The notes under the pieces were generated by a model. It saw only the letters and a list, made by a program, of their open reading frames with translations. It was not told the DNA's origin and made no database searches. The translations under genes were made by a program, and so were the position numbers. Positions 9,271-18,314 of a DNA stretch of 26,770 nt are shown here, piece by piece. Origin of the DNA: Penaeus vannamei (lineage: Eukaryota; Arthropoda; Malacostraca; Decapoda; Penaeidae); NCBI RefSeq assembly GCF_042767895.1, contig NC_091571.1:8932815-8959584 (forward strand), read 5' to 3'. The stretch's first letter is position 1. Every line of letters starts with the position of its first letter.

Positions 9271-9385
9271 CCCCTCCTTTAAAATTTGAAAAGGAATCGG
9301 ATGTTTTTCCCCTTCAGGCGTGAAATTACTACTTGATATGAAAAGTTTTTAAATCTCGTTACAGATCACTCTTGTTTCTCGGCCA
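9271..9385. other. Unique sequence after the gap
   Basis: Balanced AT-rich sequence. TCGTTACAG ending at 9364 is acceptor-like, and CGGCCAG followed by GTGAAGG at about 9387 is donor-like. They bracket a possible 22-bp micro-exon, but nothing else supports it. Confidence 0.3.
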
Positions 9386-9570
9386 GGTGAAGGGGGGGAG
9401 TGGGGGGAGGTAGGGAGAAGGAAGGAAGGGAGAGAGGAAATGGGGAAGGAGGAGGAGGAAGAGGGAGGTGTCTGCTCCTATCCGAAGTCTCTCTGTTCCC
9501 ATCCGGATTAGAAAGAGAGAGGCAAGGAGAGTGAAGGAGGAAGGAGGAGAAGGCGGGGGTCGAGGGGGGA
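9386..9570. repeat. Purine-rich (GGA/GAA) tract
   Basis: G/A-rich sequence with a short mixed insertion near 9469-9510 that contains two related words, CTCCTATCCGAAG and TTCCCATCCGGAT. Confidence 0.75.
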
Positions 9571-9925
9571 TTAGAAGAGGAGGAGGAGATGGTGTGAAAG
9601 GTGGGAGGAAGGTGAAGAGTAAGAAAAAGAAAAAGAAAAAGAGGAGGAGGAGGAGGAGGGGGGAGGGATGGAAAGGTGAGAGGAAGAAGAGGAGGAGGTG
9701 GAAGAGATGGTATGAAAGGTGAGAGGAAGAAGAGGAGGAGGTGGAAGAGGTGGTGTGAAAGGTGGGAGGAAGGAGAAGAAGAGGAGGAGGAGATGATGTG
9801 AATGGTGTGAGAAAGAAGATGAATAATTATAGTAATAATAATAATAAGAGGAGAAGGAGGAGGAGATGGAATGAATGGTGGGAGCAAGGAAAAGAGGAGG
9901 AGGAGCAGTAGGAAGAATAGGTAAG
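9571..9925. repeat. GA-rich minisatellite, ~43-bp unit
   Basis: GAAAGGTGAGAGGAAG or a close variant begins at 9596, 9671, 9714, 9757, 9800 and 9873. Spacings are 75, 44, 43, 43 and 73. Between these lie GAGGAGGAGGTGGAAGAG-type spacers. A short (TAA)n insert sits near 9832-9846. Confidence 0.88.
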
Positions 9926-10225
9926 ACGGGGGGAAAGGGTTAGAGGAAGAAGAAGAGAAAAGGGGTAATGGGAGGTGATCTTGATGACGGTAGGGAGGAG
10001 GATGAAAAGGAGAAAAGAAGAGAATAGGAGGAGGAGAAGAAGAAGAAAGAGAAGAGGAAGAAGACGGAGAAGAAAAAATAGAAGAAACAAGAAAAAGAAG
10101 GAAGAGAAAAAGGTCGAAGAAGAAGAAAAAGATAGAAGAAAAGAAAAAAGAAGAAGAAGGAAAAAAGTCAGTCGAAGAAGAAGAAAAAGACAGAAGAGAA
10201 GAAGAAGAGGAGGAGGGAAGGACGA
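9926..10225. repeat. GAA-rich tract with a 58-bp direct repeat
   Basis: GTCGAAGAAGAAGAAAAAGA at 10,113 is repeated exactly at 10,171. The remainder is GAA/AGG low complexity. The Arg/Lys/Glu frames are artefacts. Confidence 0.85.
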
Positions 10226-10380
10226 GAAGGGCTTATGGATAATCGTTTATCCGGCCTGTCTTCGGCCCTTGGATTGTTGCACGTGTAATTGTCCGGGCCG
10301 GCTTTCAATATGAAGGGATATTTATGAAATTCTGTTCAATAGGAAAAAGAGAATTTCCGTTGCAGAAAGTTTGATAGATA
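10226..10380. other. Unique island with small hairpins
   Basis: GGATAATCGTTTATCC near 10,237-10,252 forms a 6-bp stem with a 4-nt loop. GC-rich CCGGCC/GGGCCGGC words follow. No tRNA or snRNA structure could be built. Confidence 0.4.
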
Positions 10381-10510
10381 GGAGGGAGGGAGGGAGGGGG
10401 GGCGATGGAGGGGGGTGTGGAGGGGAAGGGGGAATGGGAGGAGATGGGGGGGGGTGCTGGGATGTGGTGGGGGAGTAGGGGGGGTGATGGAGGGGGAGGG
10501 AGGGGGGGTT
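10381..10510 (+). repeat. G-rich tract
   Basis: GGAGGGAGGG then GATGGAGGGGGGTG-type words, with many G runs of four or more and hence G-quadruplex potential. Confidence 0.8.
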
Positions 10511-10561
10511 CCTGCTCAGTATGAATAAGGGGAATGTGATTTAATATTGAGACCTTAGACG

Positions 10562-10563
<2 letters not shown>

Positions 10564-10653
<90 letters not shown>
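10564..10653. repeat. (GA)45 microsatellite
   Basis: Uninterrupted GA run of about 90 bp. Confidence 0.97.
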
Positions 10654-10658
<5 letters not shown>

Positions 10659-10745
10659 GGAGGGAGACAGAGAGAGACAAGAGCATCTACGTCTTAAGTT
10701 TTAATGTAATATTCTTGCTGTCTGAAAGAGGGTGTGATATAAGAA

Positions 10746-10999
10746 TCAGTTGTATGTCATCGTTGTTATTATTATTGTTGTTATTTTTATTGTTTTTATT
10801 GTTGTTATTGTGATTATTATGAATATCACAATCGCCGTGATGATGATGGCGACTATATTATTATTATTATTATCATTATCATTGTTATTATTATTATTAT
10901 TATTATTATCATTATTATTGTTATTATTATTATTATTATCATTATTATTATTTGTTTTATTATTATTTTCATTATAATAATAATTATTATAATTATTAA

Positions 11000-11045
<46 letters not shown>

Positions 11046-11065
11046 ACTATGATCATTATTATTAT
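10746..11065. repeat. (ATT)n trinucleotide array
   Basis: ATT units with ATC and GTT variants. The longest clean run is about 45 bp, ending near 11,044. AATAATAATTATTATAATT near 10,975 forms local palindromes. The Ile/Met and Leu frames are artefacts. Confidence 0.95.
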
Positions 11066-11275
11066 TGTCATCACCCGCTCCTTTTCCTTTTTTTTTATCT
11101 ATCCCTGCTTTCTATTCTTGGAGCGGCTCAAGATTATTACTCGGTAATCTATCCACCCCGAGAGTGGTAATATTCCGGGAAGCAGAGAGCGAGAAGAGTA
11201 AATATTATCTTTTGGAGGATAAGAATTGGGTTCATAATGCTGGTCCTATATATGGTAATGCATAATCTGACGTAG
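11066..11275. other. Single-copy island
   Basis: Balanced unique sequence of about 200 bp (11,100-11,275). The frame at 11,065-11,265 has no similarity I recognise. No RNA gene seen. Confidence 0.4.
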
Positions 11276-11530
11276 GCATACTCTTCGTCATCTTCTTCGT
11301 CTTCTTCTTTCGCTCTTTCCTTCTTACTCTTTCTTTTTTTTCTTTTCTTTTCTTTTTCTCTGTCTCGTGATAGTTTGCTTTTTTTCTGTGGTATGTGTTG
11401 TCTGGTCTTTGGTTTTCCGTTTTCTGTTCAATCTCAGTCTCGTTTTCTTTGCGTTTTTTTCTCTTTTATCTTTTTATCTTTTTTTTTTCTTTTCCTTTTC
11501 TTATCTCCCTCTTTCTCATCCTGTATTTCT
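11276..11530. repeat. T/C-rich low-complexity tract
   Basis: CTTCTT words, then T runs and TTTCTTTTC. No gene. Confidence 0.75.
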
Positions 11531-11535
11531 TTTTA

Positions 11536-11548
11536 CTCTCTCTCTCTC

Positions 11549-11635
<87 letters not shown>
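11536..11635. repeat. Compound (CT)n-(TGTC)n-(TC)n microsatellite
   Basis: CT from 11,536, about six TGTC units from 11,551 to 11,574, then pure TC to 11,635. The TGTC block inside the CT array is a local expansion of a mutated unit. Confidence 0.97.
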
Positions 11636-11638
<3 letters not shown>

Positions 11639-12091
11639 TCTAATTTCAAGTCTTTTCTCTGCTTGGGTCACATTTTGCATATCCTTTCAATAAAAAAGAA
11701 AAGTTTTTGAGGCTGATATGTTGAATGCAAGTTACATTAAATCTTAAAGGCGCCTCTGGTTATTAAATTGCTTGTTACATTTGTTCTCTTCTAAGATTGC
11801 ACTAATATTTATGTGATTTAAAGTCTGTACGTACATGCATCAATCCCTAAAGTATATTTTTCGTCATATGCAAAATAGTTGTCATCTGTGAAGGATATTA
11901 TATTATTTATTATCGTTAATGGCTATCAACCGTTAAAACATTAGTATTGTTTTAGGATTATTATTGTTGATATTATCATTTCTCATTGTTATTGGTATTA
12001 TCATCACCGTGATTAGAATGAATAATAAAGTGAATGGTAATGATTGTCATTTACATTTTATAAGATATGTCAGAATTATTGATGTCTGTAC
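11636..12091. other. Single-copy AT-rich DNA, no gene seen
   Basis: About 455 bp of mixed AT-rich sequence with CAATAAAAAAG near 11,687 and degenerate TTATTATCATT words from 11,895 onward. No open frame of note, no RNA fold. Confidence 0.5.
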
Positions 12092-12355
<264 letters not shown>

Positions 12356-12605
12356 GGTTTGTGAAGACGACCTCCTTCTACGCCATGTAGGTTTCATATG
12401 AAGTTGATTTATAGGAACGAAGTCGCAGTTTTGAAGGCTCTAACCCTACTCCATCGCATTATGCTAATTTTATGCTTCCTGTAATTACAGTGTGCTTCAG
12501 TCTCCCCCTCTTCAGCGTGACGCCAAGAGAGGGTCTCGGAGGCGCAGGGGCTCGCTTGTGGTCGTTGTATGAGGGTGGTTGTTGTTCGTAGCTCGGCCAT
12601 CTTTA
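12356..12605. other. Complex island with a 12-bp palindrome and weak start-like context
   Basis: CTGTAATTACAG at 12,479-12,490 is a perfect palindrome containing TAATTA, a homeodomain-type core. On the minus strand an AAAGATGGCC start context at about 12,604-12,595 opens a 63-codon frame (12,600-12,409). It begins MAELRTTTT and matches nothing I know. I see no coding evidence beyond an open frame and a good start context. Confidence 0.35.
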
Positions 12606-12790
12606 CTCCTTTTTTTTCTCCTACTGTTGTTTATTCTCGTTAGGGCTAGGTTCTGTTTGTTTGTTTGTTTGGGGGAGGATTTCACTCGTGGTTTGTGTGT
12701 GGGAGGATTTTTTTTTTGTTAGTTATTTGTTCATTTCATTATTTTTGTTGGTGTTTTTGTAATGGGTTTGGGTTGTTCTCACCGAGGGAA
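12606..12790. repeat. T/G-rich low-complexity tract
   Basis: GTTTGTTTGTTTG and T runs. No gene. Confidence 0.7.
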
Positions 12791-13330
12791 GATGGAGGAA
12801 ATTTTCACGGTGGTGCTAACGTCTCGGAATGAAATCGAGAACAAGCAAAATAGGACCAGCATATGACAAGAACACTGACGCCATGTGTCGAGATAGCAAC
12901 TTGATTAAATGCGACGCGAATGGGTGTAAAGAAGTGAGAATAAATGAAGGATTTGTTGGATATTGCGCCATGCAAAGGAGGAGGAAAATCTCGAGCGTGA
13001 ACGACAGGGAAACAACGACGAAGCGGCAAGCGTCGAAGATTAATTCTCTCGACTGGTTCCTTTTTATTCATTTGTTTTTTTCTCCCCTTTTCCTCTTCCT
13101 GGAGTTCGCTGTTGTTTCTTTCTCTCGGAACTTCTCTTTTCCTCCCTCTTTTGTTATGTGTTTCGAAAGACGTTTTGGCATTTTCTCTTTACTTCGCGAT
13201 CTGTCTCTCTCTCTCCGCCGGGCGCGCGTATCCATTTTCTCTTTCGAATACATTTATTATCGTCCGTGTGTCATCCTTCCCTCTTCACGAAGTTATTGAT
13301 TTGTTTGCTATACCCAGCTTCCATCGATGA
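12791..13330. other. High-complexity island open on both strands, no family recognised
   Basis: From about 12,790 to 13,070 the sequence is balanced and non-repetitive. A plus-strand frame (12,829-13,299, 156 codons) and a minus-strand frame (13,071-12,805, 88 codons) overlap here. The plus product contains CDANGCKEVRINEGFVGYC, with three cysteines but no recognisable zinc-binding spacing. Its C-terminal half lies in pyrimidine-rich DNA and is Phe/Ser-rich. Two overlapping opposite frames without a known domain argue that at least one, probably both, are chance. Splice signals cannot be judged without transcripts. Confidence 0.25.
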
Positions 13331-13382
13331 AGTTTGAGTGTGCAAACACTCCCGTGAAATGAACTTTCCCATCTTGAACCTG

Positions 13383-13480
13383 TGACGTCATTATATCCCC
13401 CAGCCACTCAGCAATCAAAACGTTACGTCATTACACCGTCCCGACCAATCAGCGTGCGGGAGGCGAGCGCAAGAACCAAT
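13383..13480. promoter_or_regulatory. Duplicated CRE plus CCAAT-like module
   Basis: TGACGTCATTA at 13,383-13,393 and TTACGTCATTA at 13,423-13,433 are 40 bp apart. Each is followed about 21 bp later by a related word: CCACTCAGC at 13,404-13,412 and CCAATCAGC at 13,445-13,453. GACCAATCAG fits the NF-Y (CCAAT-box) consensus, and another CCAAT lies at 13,476-13,480. CREB/ATF and NF-Y sites commonly sit together in core promoters. No TATA box, start site or first exon could be identified on either side, so a promoter is inference. Confidence 0.4.
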
Positions 13481-13724
13481 CCCGGCCGAGGTCTCGAGTC
13501 CAGGCTCCAGTGCTTATGGATTAGATAGCTATGCTGATTAAAGAAATGGATGTGACTGAGTTTTCGGACGAGTTGTCATAAACTTCTGATTACGGACGAA
13601 TTTTTGACGGGATTTTCTCTCGGAATATCCCCCCCGTTTCTTTTGCTTCTTATCAGAGTCGAGGCGCGGCGCCCGAAATAAAGGAAAAAGTCGTATATGA
13701 TAATGAAGAAAGCCTTGCTTATGT
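13481..13724. other. Unique sequence next to the CRE/CCAAT module
   Basis: Balanced DNA with GGCCGAGGTCTCGAG near 13,485 and two CGGACGA words (13,565 and 13,595). It could be a transcribed leader, but no coding frame is recognised. Confidence 0.35.
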
Positions 13725-14320
13725 CTCCATCCCCCCCTCCCCCTCCCCCTCCTCTCCCGCCCCTAAACTCCCGCACACACAACTCCCATTTCTCCTTCCC
13801 CCTCCCCCTTCTCCTGCCTCCCCCCATCAGACCCCTCCCCTCTTCCCCCTTTCTCCTCCCTTCCCCATCACACTTCCCCCTCCTATCTTCTCTTTCCTCT
13901 ACCTCCCTCTCCTCCTACTCCCCCTTCCACTCTCCCCCTCCGTTCCCTTCTCCTTCCTTCCCCCTTTTTCCATTCCCCTCCCCTTTGTCCCCTCCCTCTT
14001 CCATTTCCCTACCCTGTCTCCCTCCCCTTTCATTCCCCTCCCCTTTGTCCCTCCCCCTTCCCATTTCCCTCCCCTTGTCCATCCCCCCCTTTCCATTTCC
14101 CTCCCCCTTCCATTCCCCTCCCCCTTCCATTCCCCTCCCCCTTCCATTCCCCTCCCCTTCCATCCCCCTCCCCTTCCATCCCCCTCCCCTTCCACACTCC
14201 CTCCTCTTTTCCATTCCCCTCCCATTTGACCTTCCCCCCTCCCCTTCCACACCCCCTCCGCCCTTCTCCCCCCTCCCCTTCCCCCTTCCACGCCCCTCCC
14301 TCCCTCCCTCCCTCGTTCCC
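13725..14320. repeat. C/T-rich minisatellite with a 16-17-bp core
   Basis: Within about 600 bp of polypyrimidine, CTTCCATTCCCCTCCCC repeats from about 14,107 (TTCCAT at roughly 14,108, 14,125, 14,142, 14,158 and 14,174, spacing 16-17). Earlier copies are longer and more diverged (CCCTTTGTCCCTCCC blocks near 13,980 and 14,040). The minus strand is G-rich. The Pro/Ser/Phe and Gly/Arg/Glu frames of up to 238 codons are repeat translations. Confidence 0.88.
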
Positions 14321-14560
14321 ACATCCTTTTTCAAAAAGCCTGGAAATAAATACACACACGCACTCCTTATTTTCTCTCATTTTTCCCCCGGCTTCGTCCC
14401 TACGACCGAATGAATGTACTTCTCCTAATCAAAACCGCCATTGTTGCCGCGCCACGACCGAATTTATATTATTTATTCATTTCCCGCGAGACTCGAGCTG
14501 AGGAGGTGATTAAGCCTTGATATTTAAGGCTGATTTTAGGTCGAGGGGAAATGCTGCTGG
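14321..14560. other. Unique island with small inverted and direct repeats
   Basis: ACGACCGAAT occurs twice (about 14,401 and 14,454). AGCCTT followed by AAGGCT near 14,514-14,532 makes a 6-bp stem with a 7-nt loop. No RNA gene recognised. Confidence 0.4.
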
Positions 14561-14690
14561 CGGCCTTATTCTTCCTTTTTTTTCTTCTTTTTTTCTTTCT
14601 CTGGGTGTTTTTCGTTTCCTTTCGTGGCTTGGATGTGGGTGTTTTGTTTTCGTTTTATTTTTTAAATCTGTTATTAAGATACGGTAACGG
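14561..14690. repeat. T-rich tract
   Basis: TTTTCTTC runs, then a short mixed segment. The hydrophobic frame starting at 14,551 is compositional. Confidence 0.65.
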
Positions 14691-14795
14691 TGTTTATCTT
14701 TCTGTCTGTCTGTCTCTTTCTTTTCTTTCTTTCTGTATTTTCTCTCTCTCTTTCTCATTGTCTCTTCTCTCTCTCTCTCTCTCTTCTCTCTCTCC

Positions 14796-14851
<56 letters not shown>

Positions 14852-14854
14852 TCA

Positions 14855-14886
<32 letters not shown>

Positions 14887-14901
14887 TGTCTCTCTCTCTC
14901 T

Positions 14902-14994
<93 letters not shown>
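14691..14994. repeat. Interrupted (CT)n array, ~300 bp
   Basis: TGTC units at 14,702-14,715 lead into CT blocks at about 14,799-14,847, 14,854-14,879 and 14,909-14,994. These are separated by CCCTCTCAT, TTTCTCTTTG and TTTCTCTTT interruptions. Confidence 0.95.
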
Positions 14995-15260
14995 GTCAGT
15001 TCGTCTTTGTGTTTTTTTTGTCCATTTTATACTTATAGGCTTATCATCATATCCCTCATATGAATATTTCTCTCAAATGTTTGTCAAAGTAATTGTAATC
15101 AGTCCGTGACGCTGACACCTGCTATCTAGGCCTAACTTTCCCTCTGATTTCTTCCAATCACCCCCCACCCTCTCCCCTCAGCATACCCCCCCTTATTTTT
15201 TTCCTTCACTAACCCCCCCTCCTCGTCTCCTTTGCTCTGTCCTCTCTTTCCCCTATCGCT
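14995..15260. other. Unique then C-rich spacer
   Basis: Contains CTAGGCCTAA at about 15,126, another TAGGCCTA-type word like the cluster at 22.3-22.6 kb, then C-rich runs to 15,250. Confidence 0.45.
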
Positions 15261-15269
15261 ATTTGTGTG

Positions 15270-15272
<3 letters not shown>

Positions 15273-15339
<67 letters not shown>
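15273..15339. repeat. (TA)33 microsatellite
   Basis: Uninterrupted TA of about 67 bp, self-complementary and able to extrude a cruciform. Confidence 0.97.
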
Positions 15340-15341
<2 letters not shown>

Positions 15342-15415
15342 AGTGTGTTTAAGAATTCAGTTAGCTGAAGCATTGACACAGACTTAATGCATGGATGTAC
15401 GCACGCGCGCACGCA

Positions 15416-15960
15416 CTCTCACTCGCTCATTTACTCACTCCTTTATTCTTCTCCGTTTATCATCCTTTATTCTCTCCTCTTTTCTCTCCTTTATTCCCCC
15501 ATGCTTTTATTTTTTTTATTTCCCTCTCTTTATTTTATTCCCTCCTATTTTTCCTTCTCTATTCCCTCTCCCTTCTTCCCGTCTTTATCCACTTCTCTTT
15601 TCCCTCACATTTTCCTCCCTCTATTTCCTCTCCTTTTCCTCCTTCTTTATCCTTTTCCCTTCCTTCTTTCCCTGGCACACTTTCCCTCCTTTATTTCCTT
15701 CCCTTTCTCCTCATTTGTTCGTCCCCTCTCTCTCCTTTCCTCTCCTTTATTCCCTTCCCTTTTTCCTTCTTCCTTATCCCTTCTCTCTCCTTTCCCTCCT
15801 TTATCCTCCTCCTTCCTTATCCCTTTCCCCTTTTCCCTTCTTCTTTACCCCCCTCCCCTTTTCCCTTCTTCTTTATCCCCCTCCCCTCTCCCTTTCCTTT
15901 ATTTCTCCCCCTTTTTCCTCCTTCCCCTTCCCTCCCTCCCAAGCGCGCCCCCCCCCCACC
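15416..15960. repeat. Polypyrimidine tract with a CCTTTATCC-type unit
   Basis: After a CACGCGCGCACGCAC start (15,400), about 540 bp of C/T DNA with CTCCTTTATTCC and TTCTTTATCCCCCTCCC words repeating every 20-40 bp. A local pair of CCCCTCCCCTTTTCCCTTC-type units lies near 15,850-15,885. All Phe/Leu/Pro/Ser frames are artefacts. Confidence 0.85.
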
Positions 15961-16169
15961 CCCACCCCCGGGCATCTCTCAAGATTCTGAACCGTCTTAT
16001 GAACAGACTTGCTTCGCGTCTTAGTGGCTGGTGTGAGGTGGAAGAATCTCGGATCTTGGGGATTCTCGTCGGTGGATATTTTTATATTGTGTTGGCTGTG
16101 GTTTTGATATTTTTGAGGTTGTATGTGATTGATGGTGTGTATAGCGTACAGGCACTTACGTACACACAA
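15961..16169. other. Unique spacer
   Basis: About 200 bp of balanced sequence between the pyrimidine tract and the GT array. No gene recognised. Confidence 0.4.
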
Positions 16170-16310
16170 GCTTATGTATGTGTGTGTGTGTGTGTTTGTG
16201 TTTGTTTGTGTGTGTTCGTGAGAGAGAGAGAGAGTGTGTGTGTGTGCGTGTGTGTGTGTGTATGTGTGTTTTCTTTTTTTTTTGTGTAGGCGTGTGTGTG
16301 TCTAGCTTCC
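16170..16310. repeat. Compound (GT)n-(GA)n-(GT)n microsatellite
   Basis: TGTGTGTG with a GAGAGAGAGAGAG insert at about 16,220, then GT again to about 16,268, and a shorter GT run near 16,292. Confidence 0.93.
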
Positions 16311-16480
16311 GTCTATTCTATACAAAATTACCGGAATTTCATGTTGAAGAAAAGCGAGAAAAAGTTAGTTAGAGAATGTAGACAGACAGAAAATATTCGT
16401 TTTGTTTACTTTCTTAACCCCTTCCCGGCTGCCTTATGAGCCTGGGTTTCGCTTTATGACATTTTCGCTTTCATTTGCTC

Positions 16481-16715
16481 TCCAGTTCTTGATTGCTTTC
16501 TGTTGTTTCTTGTTTTCTGTTGCTCTCTGTTCCTTTTTGTTTTCTGTTGCTCTGTTCCTTTTTGTTTTCTGTTGCTTTCTGTTTTCTGTTGCTTTTTGTT
16601 TTCTATTGCTTTCTGTTGCTTTTTGTTTTCTGTTGCTCTCTGTTTTCTGTTTTCCGTTGATTTTTTGCTTTCTGTTACTTTCTGTTGCTTTCTGTTGCTC
16701 TCTGTTGTTTGATTG
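16481..16715. repeat. TTTCTGTTGC-type minisatellite
   Basis: TTGCTTTCTG, TTGCTTTTTGTTTTCTG and TTGCTCTCTGTTTTCTG words repeat in units of 10-17 bp. The minus strand stays open and reads as a Lys/Gln/Asn/Thr peptide repeat (ATESNRKQK-like). The frame also spans unrelated flanking DNA, so I treat it as a repeat artefact. Confidence 0.85.
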
Positions 16716-17075
16716 CTTTTTGTCCCATTTTGGAATGAGAAATGGATGGAGAACGAGAGGAGGATGGATAGGGAGAAGAGGAGTGAGAGTGGAATGGGTG
16801 AGAAAGGGGAAGAAAAGGGAGGGAAGGATTAGATGGAGTAAATCGGGTAGAAAGAGAAAGGGAGAGAGAAAACAGTTTAAAGATGAAGTAAGCAGAGAGA
16901 GAGGGAGGGAGGAAGAGACAGAAGAAGAAGAAGAAAGAGAGAGATAAACGCGGAAATAAATAAACAATAAAACCGAAATTAAACGAAAAGAAAGACGAAG
17001 AAGAATAAAAAACACCAAAATATCAATTAAAAAACAAGAAACAATAAGAAAAGTCGCAACAAACCAAACAGAACT
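16716..17075. repeat. Purine-rich then A-rich tract
   Basis: GGAGAAGAGG words to about 16,945, then AAATAAAC and AAAGAAAGACG words. No gene seen. Confidence 0.7.
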
Positions 17076-17335
17076 CGGACACATCCCCCCTCCCCCCGCC
17101 CCCCGCCCGCCCACACGACCCGACGAACGCACAGCCGAGACATGGGCGTTTGCAGAGGGATCGAAGTGGGCGCCGTCAGTCAAGTGTTTTGGTGACGTTC
17201 GCGGTGGATCACCAGCCAAGCCCTAGATAGTCCTTAAGGTGACATCTGGTCGCCGGTGCGCCGCCTCCTGCCGCAGTTACTCCCGCGTGGAGACAGGGTG
17301 CGGGGGGGGGGGGGGGATGCCGAGCTGCTTGCCCT
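17076..17335. promoter_or_regulatory. GC-rich island with initiator-like TCAGT
   Basis: CpG-bearing sequence after a CCGCCCCCCGCCCGCCC tract. TCAGT at 17,176-17,180 matches the arthropod initiator core. GGATC at 17,206-17,210 resembles a downstream promoter element but sits one base off the expected spacing. CCGCCTCCTGCCGCAG is further downstream, then a run of about 13 G. Promoter activity is weakly supported. Confidence 0.2.
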
Positions 17336-17339
17336 TTTA

Positions 17340-17365
17340 TATGTGTGTATATATATGTATGTATA

Positions 17366-17433
<68 letters not shown>
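17340..17433. repeat. Compound (GTAT)/(GT)n/(TA)n microsatellite
   Basis: GTATATATATGTATGTAT, then GT units (about 17,366-17,380), then about 27 AT units to 17,433. Confidence 0.96.
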
Positions 17434-17435
<2 letters not shown>

Positions 17436-17570
17436 CTGGTGCTGGCCAGGAAAACAATGACCGATTTTTTTAGAGACGAATATTCCGGACACAGAACAAC
17501 GCTTAGATGGAAGGAAATGCTTGAAAATAATGATTATCATTTTGCAGTGGCTTAGCTGAGAGGGAAGTAG
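17434..17570. other. Unique spacer
   Basis: Mixed sequence including CGAATATTCCGGACAC near 17,478. No gene. Confidence 0.4.
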
Positions 17571-17650
17571 AGAGGGAGAGAGAGAGAGAGTGAATGAAAG
17601 AGAGAGAGGGAGAGAGTGAATGAAAGAGAGAGAGAGAAAGAGTGAATGAA

Positions 17651-17681
<31 letters not shown>

Positions 17682-17715
17682 CCGAGACAGACAGAGAGAG
17701 AGCGAGAGAGAGCAC
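17571..17715. repeat. GA-rich minisatellite, ~30-bp unit
   Basis: GTGAATGAAAGAGAGAGA recurs three times (about 17,590, 17,617 and 17,643) inside GA dinucleotides, followed by pure GA and a GACAGACAGAGAG end. Confidence 0.88.
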
Positions 17716-17995
17716 AAAGACAAAAGTCTAAGAGTGTCTGTCTGCGCGAGGGTGAGTGAACGAGGGGAAAGGCGGGTCACTCAGACGCTCGAGGAAGTGG
17801 TCACAGGCGGTCAAGGACGCTCAGCATCGACCCAACTCATAAACAAACTCTGTGTTGGGGTTGGGGTTCTGTGGGGGACGTGTGGGGGTGAGGAGTTCTT
17901 GGGGGGGGAGTTGGGTGTGGGTGGGTGAGTGTGTGCGTGTGTGGAGGGGCGGTAAGTGTGTGTGTGGGTGTGCTTGCGTGCGTTGCGGTGCATAT
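17716..17995. other. Mixed then TG-rich sequence
   Basis: 17,716-17,850 is balanced and holds GAGGGTGAGTGAA (about 17,746), a good match to a splice donor but isolated. 17,851-17,990 is G/T-rich with GGGGTTGGGGTTC and GTGTGTGTGGGTGTG. Confidence 0.45.
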
Positions 17996-18244
17996 ATACA
18001 TATATATATGTATTTGTGTATATATACATATATATATATATGTGTATGTATTTGTGTGTATATATATATATATGTGTATATATATATGTATGTATATATA
18101 TATATATGTGTATATATATATATGTATGTATATATATATATAATTATGTTTTTATATGTGTGTATATATGTTATATATGTATAGATATGTATATATATTA
18201 TATAATATTTTATGTATACATATATATGTATATATAAGTACACT

Positions 18245-18309
<65 letters not shown>
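17996..18309. repeat. (TA)/(GTAT) compound array
   Basis: TATATATA blocks alternate with TGTGTATA and GTATGTATA in units of about 36-45 bp up to 18,240. A pure (TA)28 run at 18,254-18,309 follows. The Tyr-Ile-Tyr frames of up to 208 codons are artefacts. Confidence 0.93.

Positions 18310-18314
<5 letters not shown>

Noticed and set aside
8362..9282. 306-codon open frame through the N gap
   Set aside because: Most of it is unknown residues across the 500-N gap. The rest is Lys/Glu/Arg translation of a purine minisatellite.
10237..10300. Small structured RNA gene
   Set aside because: The 6-bp hairpin and GC-rich words do not extend to a tRNA, snRNA or 5S-like fold, and no internal promoter boxes were seen.
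15387..16289. 300-codon plus-strand open frame with hydrophobic character
   Set aside because: Composition follows the C/T-rich repeat. The apparent transmembrane character is Leu/Phe from CTT and TTT codons. The C-terminal Cys-Val part is (GT)n.
16434..17219. 261-codon minus-strand frame with Lys/Gln/Asn/Thr repeats
   Set aside because: The repeat section is the TTTCTGTTGC minisatellite, and the rest covers A-rich and GC-rich DNA of different composition. No recognisable domain.
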